A program made the translations under genes and the position numbers. A stretch of 64,000 bases of DNA. It comes from JAMXLO01 sp963719805 (GTDB taxonomy: Bacteria > Pseudomonadota > Alphaproteobacteria > Acetobacterales > Acetobacteraceae). Location of the stretch: contig CAVRDF010000009.1 in the NCBI GenBank assembly GCA_963719805.1, forward strand, positions 1-64,000, in the 5' to 3' direction. Below are positions 42,671 through 52,208 of the stretch, piece after piece. Numbering within the stretch: the first letter of the stretch is position 1; every line of letters starts with the position of its first letter. The notes below the pieces were generated by a model, which saw only the letters and a program-made list of their open reading frames with translations, did no database searches and had not been told where the DNA came from.

Positions 42671-43635
42671 GCCTTGTCGAGGCGACGAACCTCACCGTGA
42701 GTTTCCCCGTCGGGGGCGGCATCCTGCGCGGCGGCCATACCGAACTGCGCGCCGTCGATCGACTGAACCTATCAATCGAGCAAGGCGAAGTGGTGGGGCT
42801 GGTCGGCGAATCAGGCAGCGGCAAGACCACGGCGGGCCGCGCAGTCCTGCGATTGCTGGAGCCGGCCGAGGGCACCGTCAGGTTCGAAGGCGCCGACATC
42901 ACGCATCTCGACAAGGCCGCACTGCGGCCGTTGCGCCGGCGAATGCAGATGATCTTTCAGGATCCCTATTCCAGTCTGGATCCTCGCCAGAAGGTGCGCG
43001 ACATCATCGACGAAGCGTTTGTCATCCATAGTATCGGCACGCGGCGCGACCGGCCGGAACGCATCGCCGAACTGCTGCAACGCGTTGGGCTGCCAGCCGA
43101 CGCGATGATGCGCTATCCGCACGAATTTTCCGGCGGCCAGCGCCAGCGTATCGGTATCGCGCGCGCCCTGGCGGTCGGGCCGGTGTTCGTGGTGGCGGAT
43201 GAACCGGTTTCTGCACTCGATGTTTCGGTGCAGGCCCAGGTATTGAACCTGTTGCTCGACCTGCAACGCTCGCTGGGGCTGGCACTGCTGTTCATCGCGC
43301 ATGACCTGGCCGTGGTGCAGTACGTCAGCGACCGCGTGGTCGTGATGTATCTGGGCCGGGTCATGGAAGTGGCGACGGCGGAGACGATTTACCGGCGCCC
43401 CATGCACCCTTACACCGTGGCGTTGCTGGAGGCCGCACCGGAGCCGGACCCGGCCGCCCGCCGACCGTTGGCCGAACTGCCTGGCGAGATGCCGAGCCCA
43501 TTCTCGCCGCCGTCGGGCTGCGTGTTCCGCACCCGCTGCCGCTACGCCGTCGAGGCGTGCGCCCGGATCGAACCCGTGCTGACCGAGGTAGCGCCCGGGC
43601 ACAGCAAGGCCTGTATCCGCGACGACATCTTGTGA
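42667..43635 (+). CDS. ABC transporter ATPase, DppF/OppF type
   Basis: 322 residues with Walker A GESGSGKTTAG, signature FSGGQRQRIGIARALAV, Walker B FVVADEPVSALD and switch His in LFIAHDLAVV. The C-terminal Cys motif is CVFRTRCRYAVEAC. ATGA overlap with the previous gene closes the five-gene importer operon (38310-43635). Confidence 0.95.
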   Translation: MSLVEATNLTVSFPVGGGILRGGHTELRAVDRLNLSIEQGEVVGLVGESGSGKTTAGRAVLRLLEPAEGTVRFEGADITHLDKAALRPLRRRMQMIFQDPYSSLDPRQKVRDIIDEAFVIHSIGTRRDRPERIAELLQRVGLPADAMMRYPHEFSGGQRQRIGIARALAVGPVFVVADEPVSALDVSVQAQVLNLLLDLQRSLGLALLFIAHDLAVVQYVSDRVVVMYLGRVMEVATAETIYRRPMHPYTVALLEAAPEPDPAARRPLAELPGEMPSPFSPPSGCVFRTRCRYAVEACARIEPVLTEVAPGHSKACIRDDIL

Positions 43636-43708
43636 TAACGGTTGATCTGAATCAAATACACTAGCCGTGAGTTGGCTAAGATTTACCCTAACCCTGAGGG
43701 ACCGGCCG

Positions 43709-44254
43709 ATGCTTGAGGAAGCAATCTACACCGCGGGCGATTTGATGACACGCGATGTCGCGGTCGTTGGGCCCGAAACATCCTTGTTCGATGCGGTAAA
43801 GCTGATGGCGCAGCGCCGAATCAGTGGCATGCCAGTCGTCGATGCATCCGGATCCATTGTCGGAATGCTGAGTGAAGGCGACCTGCTCCGCTTTCGCCAA
43901 GGCTACACCGAGCGGCAGTCACACTGGCTTGAGATGCTGGCGGAAGGAACCAACCTGGCCGCAGAGTTCCTGGAAGGCATCCACGAGCAGCAGCACAAGG
44001 TGAAGTCGGTGATGGCCAAATCTGTCATCACCGTGACCGAGGACACGCCGGCACGAGAAATCGCCTCGTTGATGTATGGCAAGAATATCAAGCGTGTTCC
44101 GGTGGTACGCGACGGCAAGCTGGCGGGCATCGTGGCGCGCTCGGACCTGGTACGAGCACTTGCCCAGAAACTGTCCGAAACGCCGGGAGCCGGGCCATCA
44201 GCACCCGCTTCAGTGGACGAGGCACTGCGCCGCGGACGCACAAAAGCGCCCTGA
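43709..44254 (+). CDS. Two-CBS-domain protein
   Basis: 181 residues from ATG 43709, with GAGGG nine bases upstream. CBS 1 is about residues 10-65 (TAGDLMTRDVAVVGPETSLF, RISGMPVVDASGSIVGMLSE). CBS 2 is about 95-152 (VKSVMAKSVITVTEDTPARE, RVPVVRDGKLAGIVARSDLV), with a short helical insert and a disordered C-terminal tail. Such pairs bind adenosyl nucleotides and sense energy state. It is convergent with, and two bases from, the flavin monooxygenase stop. Confidence 0.9.
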   Translation: MLEEAIYTAGDLMTRDVAVVGPETSLFDAVKLMAQRRISGMPVVDASGSIVGMLSEGDLLRFRQGYTERQSHWLEMLAEGTNLAAEFLEGIHEQQHKVKSVMAKSVITVTEDTPAREIASLMYGKNIKRVPVVRDGKLAGIVARSDLVRALAQKLSETPGAGPSAPASVDEALRRGRTKAP

Positions 44255-44255
44255 G

Positions 44256-45614
44256 CTATTGCGCATAGCGGCTGCGCGGCCGGGGCAGACCAAGATGGTC
44301 GCGCAGCATGCTGCCCTGGTATTCGGTACGGAACAGCCCCCGTTGCTGCAGTTCGGGGATCACCAGATCGATAAAGTCGCGCAGTCCGCCGGGCAGGTGT
44401 GACGGCTGAATGAGGAAGCCGTCGACCCCGTAGTTGACGAACCACTCCTGCATCTGATCGACGATTTGCGCGGCAGTGCCCTTCACCGTACGCTGGCCTC
44501 GTGCACCGGCGAAGCGCTGATACAACTGCCGTATCGTCAGCTTCTCCTCGCTTGCCCAGCGCAGCACGTTGCCGAATGACGTGGTGCTGCCCTTCGGTTT
44601 GACGCTGAACGCCGCTTCGGGCAGCGGACCATCGATGTCATAGGGACGCAGATCGAAATCTGCCAGTGCGTTGGACAGCAGTTCGAGGCCGACCTCGGGT
44701 TGAATCAGCGATTGCAAATATTGGTGCTTTTCCTCCGCCTCGCGCTCCGTTCGGCCGACGATCGGATTGAGGCCCGGCATGACCTTCAGGTGCTCGGGCG
44801 AGCGACCGTACTTCCCCATACGGCTCTTCAGGTCGGCATAGAATGCCTGCGCGCCCTCCAGTGTGTGCTGCGGAGTGAACACCGCTTCCGCCGTGCGCGC
44901 CGCAAGTTCGCGCCCAACATCCGATGAGCCTGCCTGGAAGATCACCGGCCGGCCCTGCGGCGGACGCGCGACATTCAGCGGACCGCGCACCGAGAAATGC
45001 TCGCCCTTGTGGTTCAATTTGTGCAACTTGGCGGGATCGAAGTAACGCCCCGTCGCACGATCGCGCAGGAATGCGTCATCGTCCCAGCTGTCCCACAAGC
45101 CGAACACCACTTCAGTGAACTCCAGCGCGCGATCATAGCGTTCGCCGTGTTCAAAATGCGCCTCGCGGCCGAAGTTGTAGGCTTCCGACAGGTTGGCGGA
45201 GGTGACAACGTTCCACCCTGCGCGGCCACCGCTGATGTGGTCGAGTGAGGCGAACTTGCGTGCGACATTGTACGGCTCGTTATAGCTGGTGGTCGCGGTG
45301 CAGACGAGGCCGATGCGCTGTGTCACAGCGGCGATACCGGAGAGCAGCGTGATCGGCTCGAAATACGCCATGTACTGTGGCCAGCGACTCAGCGGTTCCA
45401 GGTTGCCGTCACGTATTGCCAATGCATCGGCAAGGAACATCAGGTCGAACTTCGCCGCCTCGCTCATCTGCGCCAGTTCGACGTAGTGGCGGAAGTTGCT
45501 ACCAGCGTCGATCTGCGCACCAGGATGCAGCCAGGATGCGACGTGATGCCCGGTGGGATGAAAGAACGCCCCCAGATGCATCTGGCCGCGCGAGGGATCA
45601 CGCCGCGTGGTCAT
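44256..45614 (-). CDS. LLM-class flavin-dependent monooxygenase (NtaA/SnaA/DszA family)
   Basis: 452 residues, canonical length. Family blocks: QMHLGAFFHPTGHHVASWLH, EPYNVARKFASLDHISGGRA then GWNVVTS, and NHKGEHFSVRGPLNVARPPQ, with the terminal LRDHLGLPRPRS. These enzymes use FMNH2 from a separate reductase to oxygenate, for example, aminopolycarboxylates or sulfones. It is the last gene of a leftward seven-gene unit, four bases after the binding protein. Substrate not predictable. Confidence 0.92.
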   Translation of the reverse strand: MTTRRDPSRGQMHLGAFFHPTGHHVASWLHPGAQIDAGSNFRHYVELAQMSEAAKFDLMFLADALAIRDGNLEPLSRWPQYMAYFEPITLLSGIAAVTQRIGLVCTATTSYNEPYNVARKFASLDHISGGRAGWNVVTSANLSEAYNFGREAHFEHGERYDRALEFTEVVFGLWDSWDDDAFLRDRATGRYFDPAKLHKLNHKGEHFSVRGPLNVARPPQGRPVIFQAGSSDVGRELAARTAEAVFTPQHTLEGAQAFYADLKSRMGKYGRSPEHLKVMPGLNPIVGRTEREAEEKHQYLQSLIQPEVGLELLSNALADFDLRPYDIDGPLPEAAFSVKPKGSTTSFGNVLRWASEEKLTIRQLYQRFAGARGQRTVKGTAAQIVDQMQEWFVNYGVDGFLIQPSHLPGGLRDFIDLVIPELQQRGLFRTEYQGSMLRDHLGLPRPRSRYAQ

Positions 45615-45618
45615 TGGC

Positions 45619-46674
45619 CTACCCCGTCAGTTGCCATTCCTTGAAACGCTGCTCTGTCTTGTCGAGGTTGGCTGCCCACCACTCGTCGTTCTTGATGAAC
45701 ACCTTGTCGCGCAATGCCGGGTTGGTCGGCAGAATGTCAGCAATGTCCTTTGGCACGAGTGGGATCGCCGCGGTGTTGGGGATCGCGTAAGCAGTCTGCT
45801 TCATGTACTCCACGTCGCCAGGTATGTCCGTGAGCATGAAGTTGAGGAACTGCATCGCCTCTTTCTTGTTCGCCGAGGCGGCACTGACACAGTAATAATT
45901 GCCGCTGACGCTGGCATAATCAGGTGTGAATCCCAGACTGGCACCGGCACGATTGGCGAGCAGCACACGACCGTGGAAAGCCTGCGCCAGCGACGCCGCA
46001 CCAGAGGTAAGCTGCTGTATCGGCTCCTGGTTGTTATTGTACCAGATGATGTTGTCTTTCCCCAGCTTCTCCAGGCTCTTCAACGCACGCTCGACATCGA
46101 GCGGAAACAGCTTGTCGATCGTCACGCCATCGGCCAGCAGCGCCTGTTCCAGCACGCTGCCATCGGAGACATTGGCATCCAGCGAGCGCTTGCCGGGCCA
46201 GCGCTTGGTATCCCAGAACTCCGGCCATGTCTTCGGGGCCTTGTCGTTTGCGATCTTCTTGCTGTCCCAGCACATGACGAACAGATACAGCGAGTATTTG
46301 ATGCCATACTCCTGCTTGTACTCAGGCGGCACGTGCGTGGCATCGATGATGCCGTAATCGAACGGGACGATCAGCTTGTCCTTCACCGCCGCGAAGTATT
46401 CCGAGCCGGTGAGGTTGATGGTGTCCCATTGCGCCGCGCCACCTGACGCCACCTGCAATTTTGCCAGTGCCAACGAGGCACCGGAACCGAAGTTCACCTT
46501 GATGCCCGTTTTCTGCTCGAACGGAACGGCGAAATCCTTGGTCTGCGCGTCGGCCAACGCGCCACCGTAGCCAGCAACATTGATCGTCTTGCCCTGCGCG
46601 ACGGCACGCCTGAACATCGGTGCCGCCAGAGAACCCACCATCAGACCACGCCGCGTGATCCTGCCCATGCTCAT
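45619..46674 (-). CDS. Polyamine-type ABC transporter substrate-binding protein
   Basis: About 351 residues from ATG 46674, with AGGGGG upstream. A twin-arginine-like leader (RITRRGLMVGSLAAPMF) precedes the mature protein, similar to PotD/PotF and Fbp-type proteins: KTINVAGYGGALADAQTKDF, FEQKTGIKVNFGSGA, NDKAPKTWPEFWDTKRWPGK. Its ATG follows the ATPase stop directly, and the ORF as open extends 11 codons upstream into that gene. Typical ligands are polyamines, amino acids or small anions. Confidence 0.9.
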   Translation of the reverse strand: MSMGRITRRGLMVGSLAAPMFRRAVAQGKTINVAGYGGALADAQTKDFAVPFEQKTGIKVNFGSGASLALAKLQVASGGAAQWDTINLTGSEYFAAVKDKLIVPFDYGIIDATHVPPEYKQEYGIKYSLYLFVMCWDSKKIANDKAPKTWPEFWDTKRWPGKRSLDANVSDGSVLEQALLADGVTIDKLFPLDVERALKSLEKLGKDNIIWYNNNQEPIQQLTSGAASLAQAFHGRVLLANRAGASLGFTPDYASVSGNYYCVSAASANKKEAMQFLNFMLTDIPGDVEYMKQTAYAIPNTAAIPLVPKDIADILPTNPALRDKVFIKNDEWWAANLDKTEQRFKEWQLTG

Positions 46675-46675
46675 T

Positions 46676-47797
46676 CTAGCCCCCTGTCCTGTTGATTGAT
46701 TCGTCATCGGCCAGCAGTTGTGCGTCGTCGTCCATCCAACTGAGACGCACGTTCATGCCAAGGATCATCGGCGTAACCTCGGTCGTGCTGACGACAACGG
46801 CCTTGCCCATCGCCTGCACCACGGAGCGCGCATGACGCCCGAGGAATGAATGCGCGCTGACCACGCCTTCGGCCAGACATGGCCCTTCTTGCACGAAGCG
46901 AATGCGTTCCGGCCGCACTGACACAAGCGCCTGATCGCCGGTGTGCGGCGCCTTTCCGGTGTGCGGCAAGCGCGCGTAGCCGGCCGTGCCGTCACTGTAG
47001 CGCACAACAGCGCGGCCACCTTCTAAGCCCTGGAAAGACACAGGCAACAGATTGGTCTCACCCAGAAAGCCTGCGACGAATGGTGTATCCGGGTGCAAAT
47101 ACACGTCGGATGGTGTGCCGAGCTGAACGATCTCGCCATTCGTCATGACCGCGATGCGATCCGACATCATCATCGCCTCGTCCTGGTCGTGAGTGACATA
47201 CAAGATCGAGATGCCGACACGGCGCTGGATTTCCTTGATCTCGATCTGCAACTGCTCGCGCAGCTTGCGATCCAGCGCGCCCAACGGTTCGTCGAGCAAC
47301 AACGCATCCGGCTCAAACACCAAGGCACGGGCAAGCGCGACCCGCTGCTGTTGCCCGCCCGATAATTCACGTGGCCGGCGCGCGGCAAATTCGGCCAGTC
47401 CGACGCGATCCAGCATCTCCATGGCCCGGCGGCGCCGCTGCCGGCGCGCCACGCGCTTCATGCTCAACGGGAATTCCACGTTGTCCAGCACGCTCATGTG
47501 CGGAAACAGAGCATAGCCCTGGAATACCACGCCGAAATTGCGCCGTTCCGGCGGCAGGTTGGCGACATCGCGACCATCGACCCGGATGTATCCTTGCGTC
47601 GGCGTCTCGAACCCGGCAACCATCATCAGCGTTGATGTCTTGCCCGAGCCGCTGGGTCCGAGCAGCGTGAGGAACTCGCCTGGCTGAAGGGCGAAGGTCA
47701 CATCGCGCACGACATAGTTGTTGTGCGTGTAAGCCTTCCAGATGTGCTGGACATCGACATGACGACCGGCGACGGTGGTGGCGACCTGCGCGTCCAT
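46676..47797 (-). CDS. ABC transporter ATPase, PotA type
   Basis: About 373 residues. Walker A GPSGSGKTST near residue 48, signature LSGGQQQR near 146, Walker B LLLDEPLGALD near 167, and His of YVTHDQDEAM. A C-terminal TOBE-like regulatory domain spans about 240-360. ATG 47797 overlaps the stop of the PotC-type permease; a TTG one codon upstream is in the same frame. Confidence 0.95.
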   Translation of the reverse strand: MDAQVATTVAGRHVDVQHIWKAYTHNNYVVRDVTFALQPGEFLTLLGPSGSGKTSTLMMVAGFETPTQGYIRVDGRDVANLPPERRNFGVVFQGYALFPHMSVLDNVEFPLSMKRVARRQRRRRAMEMLDRVGLAEFAARRPRELSGGQQQRVALARALVFEPDALLLDEPLGALDRKLREQLQIEIKEIQRRVGISILYVTHDQDEAMMMSDRIAVMTNGEIVQLGTPSDVYLHPDTPFVAGFLGETNLLPVSFQGLEGGRAVVRYSDGTAGYARLPHTGKAPHTGDQALVSVRPERIRFVQEGPCLAEGVVSAHSFLGRHARSVVQAMGKAVVVSTTEVTPMILGMNVRLSWMDDDAQLLADDESINRTGG

Positions 47798-48588
47798 CAA
47801 CGTGCCGGCCTCTGCAGGAGGCTCTGCGCGATCAGCGCGAGCGTTGCCAGCAGGATAAACAGCGAAGCGCTGGCGGCGATTTTTGGCGTCAGTTCGAACT
47901 GGATGGCGGTGAACATCCGCACCGGCAGGGTCACAGTGTCCGGTCCTTGCAAGAACAGCGCGACCACCACTTCATCGAACGAGACAGCAAATCCGAGGAT
48001 GCAGCCGCTCAACACGCCCGGACGGATCGCCGGCCAATAGACGTGGCGAAACACGCTAATGCTGCCGGCGCCGAGGCTGCGTGCCGAGCGGATCAGGGTT
48101 GGATTGAGAGCGGCGGTCAGGCTGGTCTGCACCGACACGAACACATAGGGCGTCACCAGCATTGCATGCACCAAGCCGATGACGACCCAGCTTCCCACTG
48201 CATGCAACCGGGCGAACAGCAGGTATTCACCGAGCGCCAGCACGATCAGCGGCACGACGATTGGTGCGAGGATCACGCCGGTCAGTACGCTTTTGCCGGG
48301 AAAGCGCCTGGAATGAAGCGCGATGGCGGCTGCTGTACCGGTGATGCAGCCAAGCACAACCGCAAGCGCCGACACCTCGAACGACAGCAGCGTGGAGTGC
48401 ATCCAGCTTGCATCTTGCAGGTAGTCGGTGAAGGCATGCACCGAGATCCATTCCGGTGGAAATTGAATCAACTGCCCTTTGGTAAGCGCCATCGTAATGA
48501 TGATCAGCGAGGGGAGCAGCAGGAACACGACAATCGGCGCTGAGGCGGTCAGCAGCAGGACTGCGGCGACGCGGTCACGCCGGGCCAT
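47797..48588 (-). CDS. ABC transporter permease, PotC type
   Basis: About 263 residues from ATG 48588 (MARRDRVAAVLLLTASAPIV), preceded by GGAG. Six membrane segments, PSLIIITMALTKGQLIQFPP in the first loop, and the EAA-like loop RSARSLGAGSISVFRHVYWP. The upstream 12 codons of the open frame overlap the PotB-type gene and are less likely used. The two genes overlap by 14 bases. Confidence 0.92.
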   Translation of the reverse strand: MARRDRVAAVLLLTASAPIVVFLLLPSLIIITMALTKGQLIQFPPEWISVHAFTDYLQDASWMHSTLLSFEVSALAVVLGCITGTAAAIALHSRRFPGKSVLTGVILAPIVVPLIVLALGEYLLFARLHAVGSWVVIGLVHAMLVTPYVFVSVQTSLTAALNPTLIRSARSLGAGSISVFRHVYWPAIRPGVLSGCILGFAVSFDEVVVALFLQGPDTVTLPVRMFTAIQFELTPKIAASASLFILLATLALIAQSLLQRPAR

Positions 48589-49381
48589 GCATGCTCTCCT
48601 TCGGCAGCATCTGCTGCACGACAATGAGCGGCAGCACAGCGAGCAGGATCAGCACCGCCAGCGCGGCGGCGGAGCCGAAATTGACGACGGTGTGGACGTA
48701 GTAGTCCACCAGATTGGCAACCATCATGTCTGATGGCGCGCCGAGGATAACCGGCGTGATGAAGAAACCGCAGGAGACGATGAAAACCAGCAGGCCGGCA
48801 CTGGTGATTCCCGGCAGCGTCAACGGCAGGATGATCCGCAAGACCACATGCGGCGTTGTGGCACCCATGCTGCGGGCGGCTTGCTCGATGCGCCGATCGA
48901 TCCCGGCCATCGAGGTGTAGATCGGGAACACTGCGTAGGGCAGCACGTAGTGCACCATGCCAATGATCACTGCGAGTCGATTGTGCAGGAGGGTTATCGG
49001 CGTGCTGGTGACACCCAGCGTTTGCAGCATTGTGTTGATGGCGCCGTTGTCCTGCAGCAGTGACGCCCAGGCGAAGTTTTTGATCAGTACCGCGGTCCAG
49101 AACGGCAGCAGTATCACTGCCAGCAGCAGGCTGCGGCGCCGGGGAGTGGCGCGCCATAAAGCAGCGGCCAGCAGGTAGCCAAGCAGCAGTGCCACGACTG
49201 TGGTGATCAGGCTGATGACCACAGTGTTCTGGACCACACGCGTCAACAGCCGGCTGTGCAGCACCGCCATGTAGTGCGCGCCGCCATCCTCCAGGCTGAA
49301 GCGCAGGATCAGCCCGAGCGGCAAGAGAGTCAGCAGACCATACAGCACACCGACCGGCAGCAGCAGCCAGCTTTTATTCAT
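48575..49381 (-). CDS. ABC transporter permease, PotB type
   Basis: About 268 residues from ATG 49381 (MNKSWLLLPVGVLYGLLTLL). Six membrane segments and the EAA-like loop EQAARSMGATTPHVVLRIIL. It overlaps the enoyl-CoA hydratase stop by eight bases (ATGAATAA). Partner of the PotC-type permease. Confidence 0.92.
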   Translation of the reverse strand: MNKSWLLLPVGVLYGLLTLLPLGLILRFSLEDGGAHYMAVLHSRLLTRVVQNTVVISLITTVVALLLGYLLAAALWRATPRRRSLLLAVILLPFWTAVLIKNFAWASLLQDNGAINTMLQTLGVTSTPITLLHNRLAVIIGMVHYVLPYAVFPIYTSMAGIDRRIEQAARSMGATTPHVVLRIILPLTLPGITSAGLLVFIVSCGFFITPVILGAPSDMMVANLVDYYVHTVVNFGSAAALAVLILLAVLPLIVVQQMLPKESMHGPA

Positions 49382-50189
49382 AGGGCGCAAACTGCTCCGT
49401 GCGCCATTTCAGTGCGGCATTCAGCCCATCGCTGCGGCGGATCGCGTCGAACCTGTCGGCTTCTGGCGAGCCCAGCGAGTCCATGATTGCCGAAGCTTCC
49501 GCGCCATACATGATCGCGTTGCGCAGACCCATGGTCTCGAATGCCTGGTTGACCGAACGCTTGTTCCACTTCAGGCAGTCGAGCGCCACGCGTGACATGC
49601 GCTTGGCGACCTTTGTTACCTCGGCGTGCAGGGCCGCCTTGGGAAATACCTTGTCCACCAGACCGAGACGGAACGCCTCGGCGCTGTCGATCGCGTCGCC
49701 GGTGTAAATCAGCGAGCGGCACCGCTGGCCGATCAGCCAGGGCATGATCATGGTGGCGACGCCGTTGGAAAAACGCGCCTCGACCGCGGCAAACGTGGAT
49801 GTCTCAGAGCAGTAGCGCATGTCGCAGCACATCGCGAACTCCAGCGCGCCAGCATAGCAGAACCCATCGATCATCGCGATAACGGGCTTGGAGCAGTCCC
49901 ACACCGAGTAGGTGAAGCGGATGTCCTTCTGCATGCGCGCGCGCCATTCGGCCAATGTGCGCTTTGGTTTCTCCGCGGATTCCTTGATGTCATAGCCGGC
50001 CGAGAACGCCCGGCCGCCCGCGCCGGTGATCACCAGCACCCGCACTTCCGGATCAGCGTCGGCTTCGGCAACCGCCGTCATGATCTCGTCCACCAGCGGC
50101 TGGCTCAGCGCATTGTGCCGTTCCGGCCGGTTCAGCGTAATGGTGGCGACGCGATCATCGACCGCGTAGAGCAGATGGTTGTAGGTCAT
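49374..50189 (-). CDS. Enoyl-CoA hydratase/isomerase family protein 1
   Basis: About 271 residues from ATG 50189 (MTYNHLLYAVDDRVATITLN), whose ATGA overlap with the upstream stop fixes the start. Crotonase fold: NRPERHNALSQPLVDEI, the oxyanion-hole block AFSAGYDIKES, and FCYAGALEFAMCCDMRYCSE where the usual GGG is AGA. The acid/base Glu of LEFAM is kept. Its ending NAALKWRTEQF closely matches the second hydratase at 60198, so they are paralogues. Confidence 0.9.
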   Translation of the reverse strand: MTYNHLLYAVDDRVATITLNRPERHNALSQPLVDEIMTAVAEADADPEVRVLVITGAGGRAFSAGYDIKESAEKPKRTLAEWRARMQKDIRFTYSVWDCSKPVIAMIDGFCYAGALEFAMCCDMRYCSETSTFAAVEARFSNGVATMIMPWLIGQRCRSLIYTGDAIDSAEAFRLGLVDKVFPKAALHAEVTKVAKRMSRVALDCLKWNKRSVNQAFETMGLRNAIMYGAEASAIMDSLGSPEADRFDAIRRSDGLNAALKWRTEQFAPYE

Positions 50190-51169
50190 TGCTTGGTCCA
50201 ATCGCTGGAATTCTTGCGCTTGATGAAGTCGCCGACTTTCAGCGGCGGATATTTCGCCGGATTGTCAGCGTTTTGGCACGTGGGCAGACACGCCACCACC
50301 GCATCGTAGTCGGGAATGCCGAAGAACGGCAGCGAGTAACGCTCCTGACCGGTACGGTTGAACACGCGATGCTTGGTGGACGCGAAGCGATCATTGGTCC
50401 AGCGCGCCATCATGTCGCCAATGTTGATCACATACGTGCCCTGTATCGGCGCTGCGGCGATCCAGCCGCCGTCATGCCCTTGCACCTGCAGGCCACCCAC
50501 TTCGTCCTGATACAGGATAGTGAAGGCAGTCGCGTCGGCATGCGGCCGAATGCCGTATTCGTCCTCGGGCGCCGCCGGCGGCTGAGGCGGATAGTGCAGT
50601 AGCGACAGTTGTGTCTGCGGCTTGCGGAAGGACGCAAGGAAATAGTCCTCCTCGAGTTCCAGCGCCAACGCGAACGCACGCAGCAGCGCGTGCGAAAGAC
50701 TGGTCATCTCGCCGAAGTAATCCAGCACCGTGCGGCGGAATGCATTTTCTCCCACCGGCCAGAGATTGAGCTCCTGGCCACGTCCGCCGGCGACGATATC
50801 CGGATCATCGGGTGGCAGTTCCTGCTGGACCTTGAACGCCTCCATCAGATCGGGGGCACCAGTGCCGGCATAATGCCGCGAACCCAATTTCATGTAGCCG
50901 CGCGTGCGCGTCGGCGTGGTGAGTATATTCGGATCCAGCCGCACGCTATCCGGCAGCGCGAAGAAACGCCGTGCCGCGGCAAGAGTTGCGGCGATGCTGG
51001 ATTCCGGCACGCCATGGTTGCGCAGATAGAGAAAACCAATCGTCTCACAGGCATCGCGCACCTGATCAGCAACGGCTTGCTTCCCACTCGGCGAGCCATG
51101 CAGAAATGGCGCAAAGTCGACAAGCGGGATCGTCTCGACACGGCGTGCTACCGGGCTGGCGACTGACAT
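50186..51169 (-). CDS. 2-oxoglutarate/Fe(II) oxygenase, isopenicillin N synthase family
   Basis: About 327 residues from ATG 51169 (MSVASPVARRVETIPLVDFA), with AGGAGA upstream. The DIOX_N part ends with FLYLRNHGVPESSIAATLAA; the catalytic domain has iron ligands His and Asp in GIRPHADATAF, distal His in STKHRVFNR and the Arg-x-Ser cosubstrate motif in ERYSLPFF. It probably hydroxylates or oxidatively cyclises a small molecule. First gene of the leftward unit, divergent from the amidohydrolase. Confidence 0.93.
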   Translation of the reverse strand: MSVASPVARRVETIPLVDFAPFLHGSPSGKQAVADQVRDACETIGFLYLRNHGVPESSIAATLAAARRFFALPDSVRLDPNILTTPTRTRGYMKLGSRHYAGTGAPDLMEAFKVQQELPPDDPDIVAGGRGQELNLWPVGENAFRRTVLDYFGEMTSLSHALLRAFALALELEEDYFLASFRKPQTQLSLLHYPPQPPAAPEDEYGIRPHADATAFTILYQDEVGGLQVQGHDGGWIAAAPIQGTYVINIGDMMARWTNDRFASTKHRVFNRTGQERYSLPFFGIPDYDAVVACLPTCQNADNPAKYPPLKVGDFIKRKNSSDWTKQ

Positions 51170-51276
51170 TGCGATCTCCTGCAAGCGGTCGCGATACTCG
51201 CGCTGTTGCGGAGGGTTCACAAGCCTGCCACGCTTGTGGAATCTGTATTGAACCCACCCGAGGGGTGCCGTCTGCC
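51170..51276. promoter_or_regulatory. Divergent promoter region
   Basis: 107 bases between the leftward 2OG-oxygenase unit and the rightward amidohydrolase unit. Both promoters must lie here. I see CTTGTGGAATCTGTATTGAACC near 51234-51254 (shown in parts) as an AT-richer patch, but no clear operator repeat. Confidence 0.4.
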
Positions 51277-52191
51277 ATGCGTAAAGTCATCGACCTGGAA
51301 TGCGATCTACCGCCGGACGAAAACGGCAAGCCGCGCAAGTCCGAAGCAACCGCCACGCACCCGCCGGGATATGGCGACCCGGAGCGGTTGCCGCCACTGC
51401 CCGGCCATGGGTTCTCTAACTACGAGCGTATCTTCACACGACGGACCGATGGCGATCCTGCGGCTGGACCGGCCAAGGCACACGGCATGTCGATGGCCGA
51501 TTTCGTTGCCAGGATGGATCGCGCCGGCGTCGAGGTTGGCGTGCTGCGCGCCGGGAACGACATTGTCGCCGACGTGCTGGCACAATATCCAAAGCGCTTC
51601 ATCGGCCTCGCCACGATAAGCCCGCATGACGGCATGCGCGGGGTGCGCGAGTTGGAGCGGCTGGTGAAGGAGCACGGCTTCGGCGCGTTGCGTGTCTCTT
51701 CGCTCTACAACATGGTTCCCGCGAGCGATCGGCGTTACTACCCATTGTACGCCAAATGCGTCGAGCTCGACATTCCGGTGCGTATTTACACCAACATGAA
51801 TTACGCGACCGACCGGCCTTATGACCTTGGGCATCCGAGCCACCTCGATCAGGTGGCCATGGACTTCCCAGAACTTCGCATGGTGGCCGGCTTGAGTGGC
51901 TGGCCGTGGGTGAACGAGACTGTCGCATTGGTGCGCCGCCATCCTAACCTGTATTGCGACACCGCCTCGCATCGTCCGCGCTACTTTGGCGTTGCCGGAT
52001 CGGGCTGGGAGCAGTTCCTGCAATTCGGCAATACGCTGATCCAGGACAAGGTCATGGTTGGCCTGTCCTGGGAAGTGTTCGGTCAGCCGATGGAAGCGCT
52101 GGTCGAGGAGTATGCGTCGCTGCCGCTGAAGGACAGCGTGATCGACAAGTGGCTATACCGCAACGCCCAGCAGTTCTTCCGGCTGGGGTGA
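51277..52191 (+). CDS. Amidohydrolase family protein (ACMSD/TIM-barrel type)
   Basis: 304 residues from ATG 51277 (MRKVIDLECDLPPDENGKPR). The barrel blocks RVSSLYNMVPASDRRYYPLY, VRIYTNMNYATDRPYDLGHP, ELRMVAGLSGWPWVNETVAL and NLYCDTASHRPRYFG match amidohydrolase_2 proteins. The usual first HxH metal motif is not evident: the N-terminus reads DLECDLP, so metal binding may be altered. Family reactions include decarboxylation and hydrolysis of cyclic or acyl substrates. First gene of the rightward unit. Confidence 0.85.
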   Translation: MRKVIDLECDLPPDENGKPRKSEATATHPPGYGDPERLPPLPGHGFSNYERIFTRRTDGDPAAGPAKAHGMSMADFVARMDRAGVEVGVLRAGNDIVADVLAQYPKRFIGLATISPHDGMRGVRELERLVKEHGFGALRVSSLYNMVPASDRRYYPLYAKCVELDIPVRIYTNMNYATDRPYDLGHPSHLDQVAMDFPELRMVAGLSGWPWVNETVALVRRHPNLYCDTASHRPRYFGVAGSGWEQFLQFGNTLIQDKVMVGLSWEVFGQPMEALVEEYASLPLKDSVIDKWLYRNAQQFFRLG

Positions 52192-52208
52192 GCGTCGAGG
52201 TGGAACAC

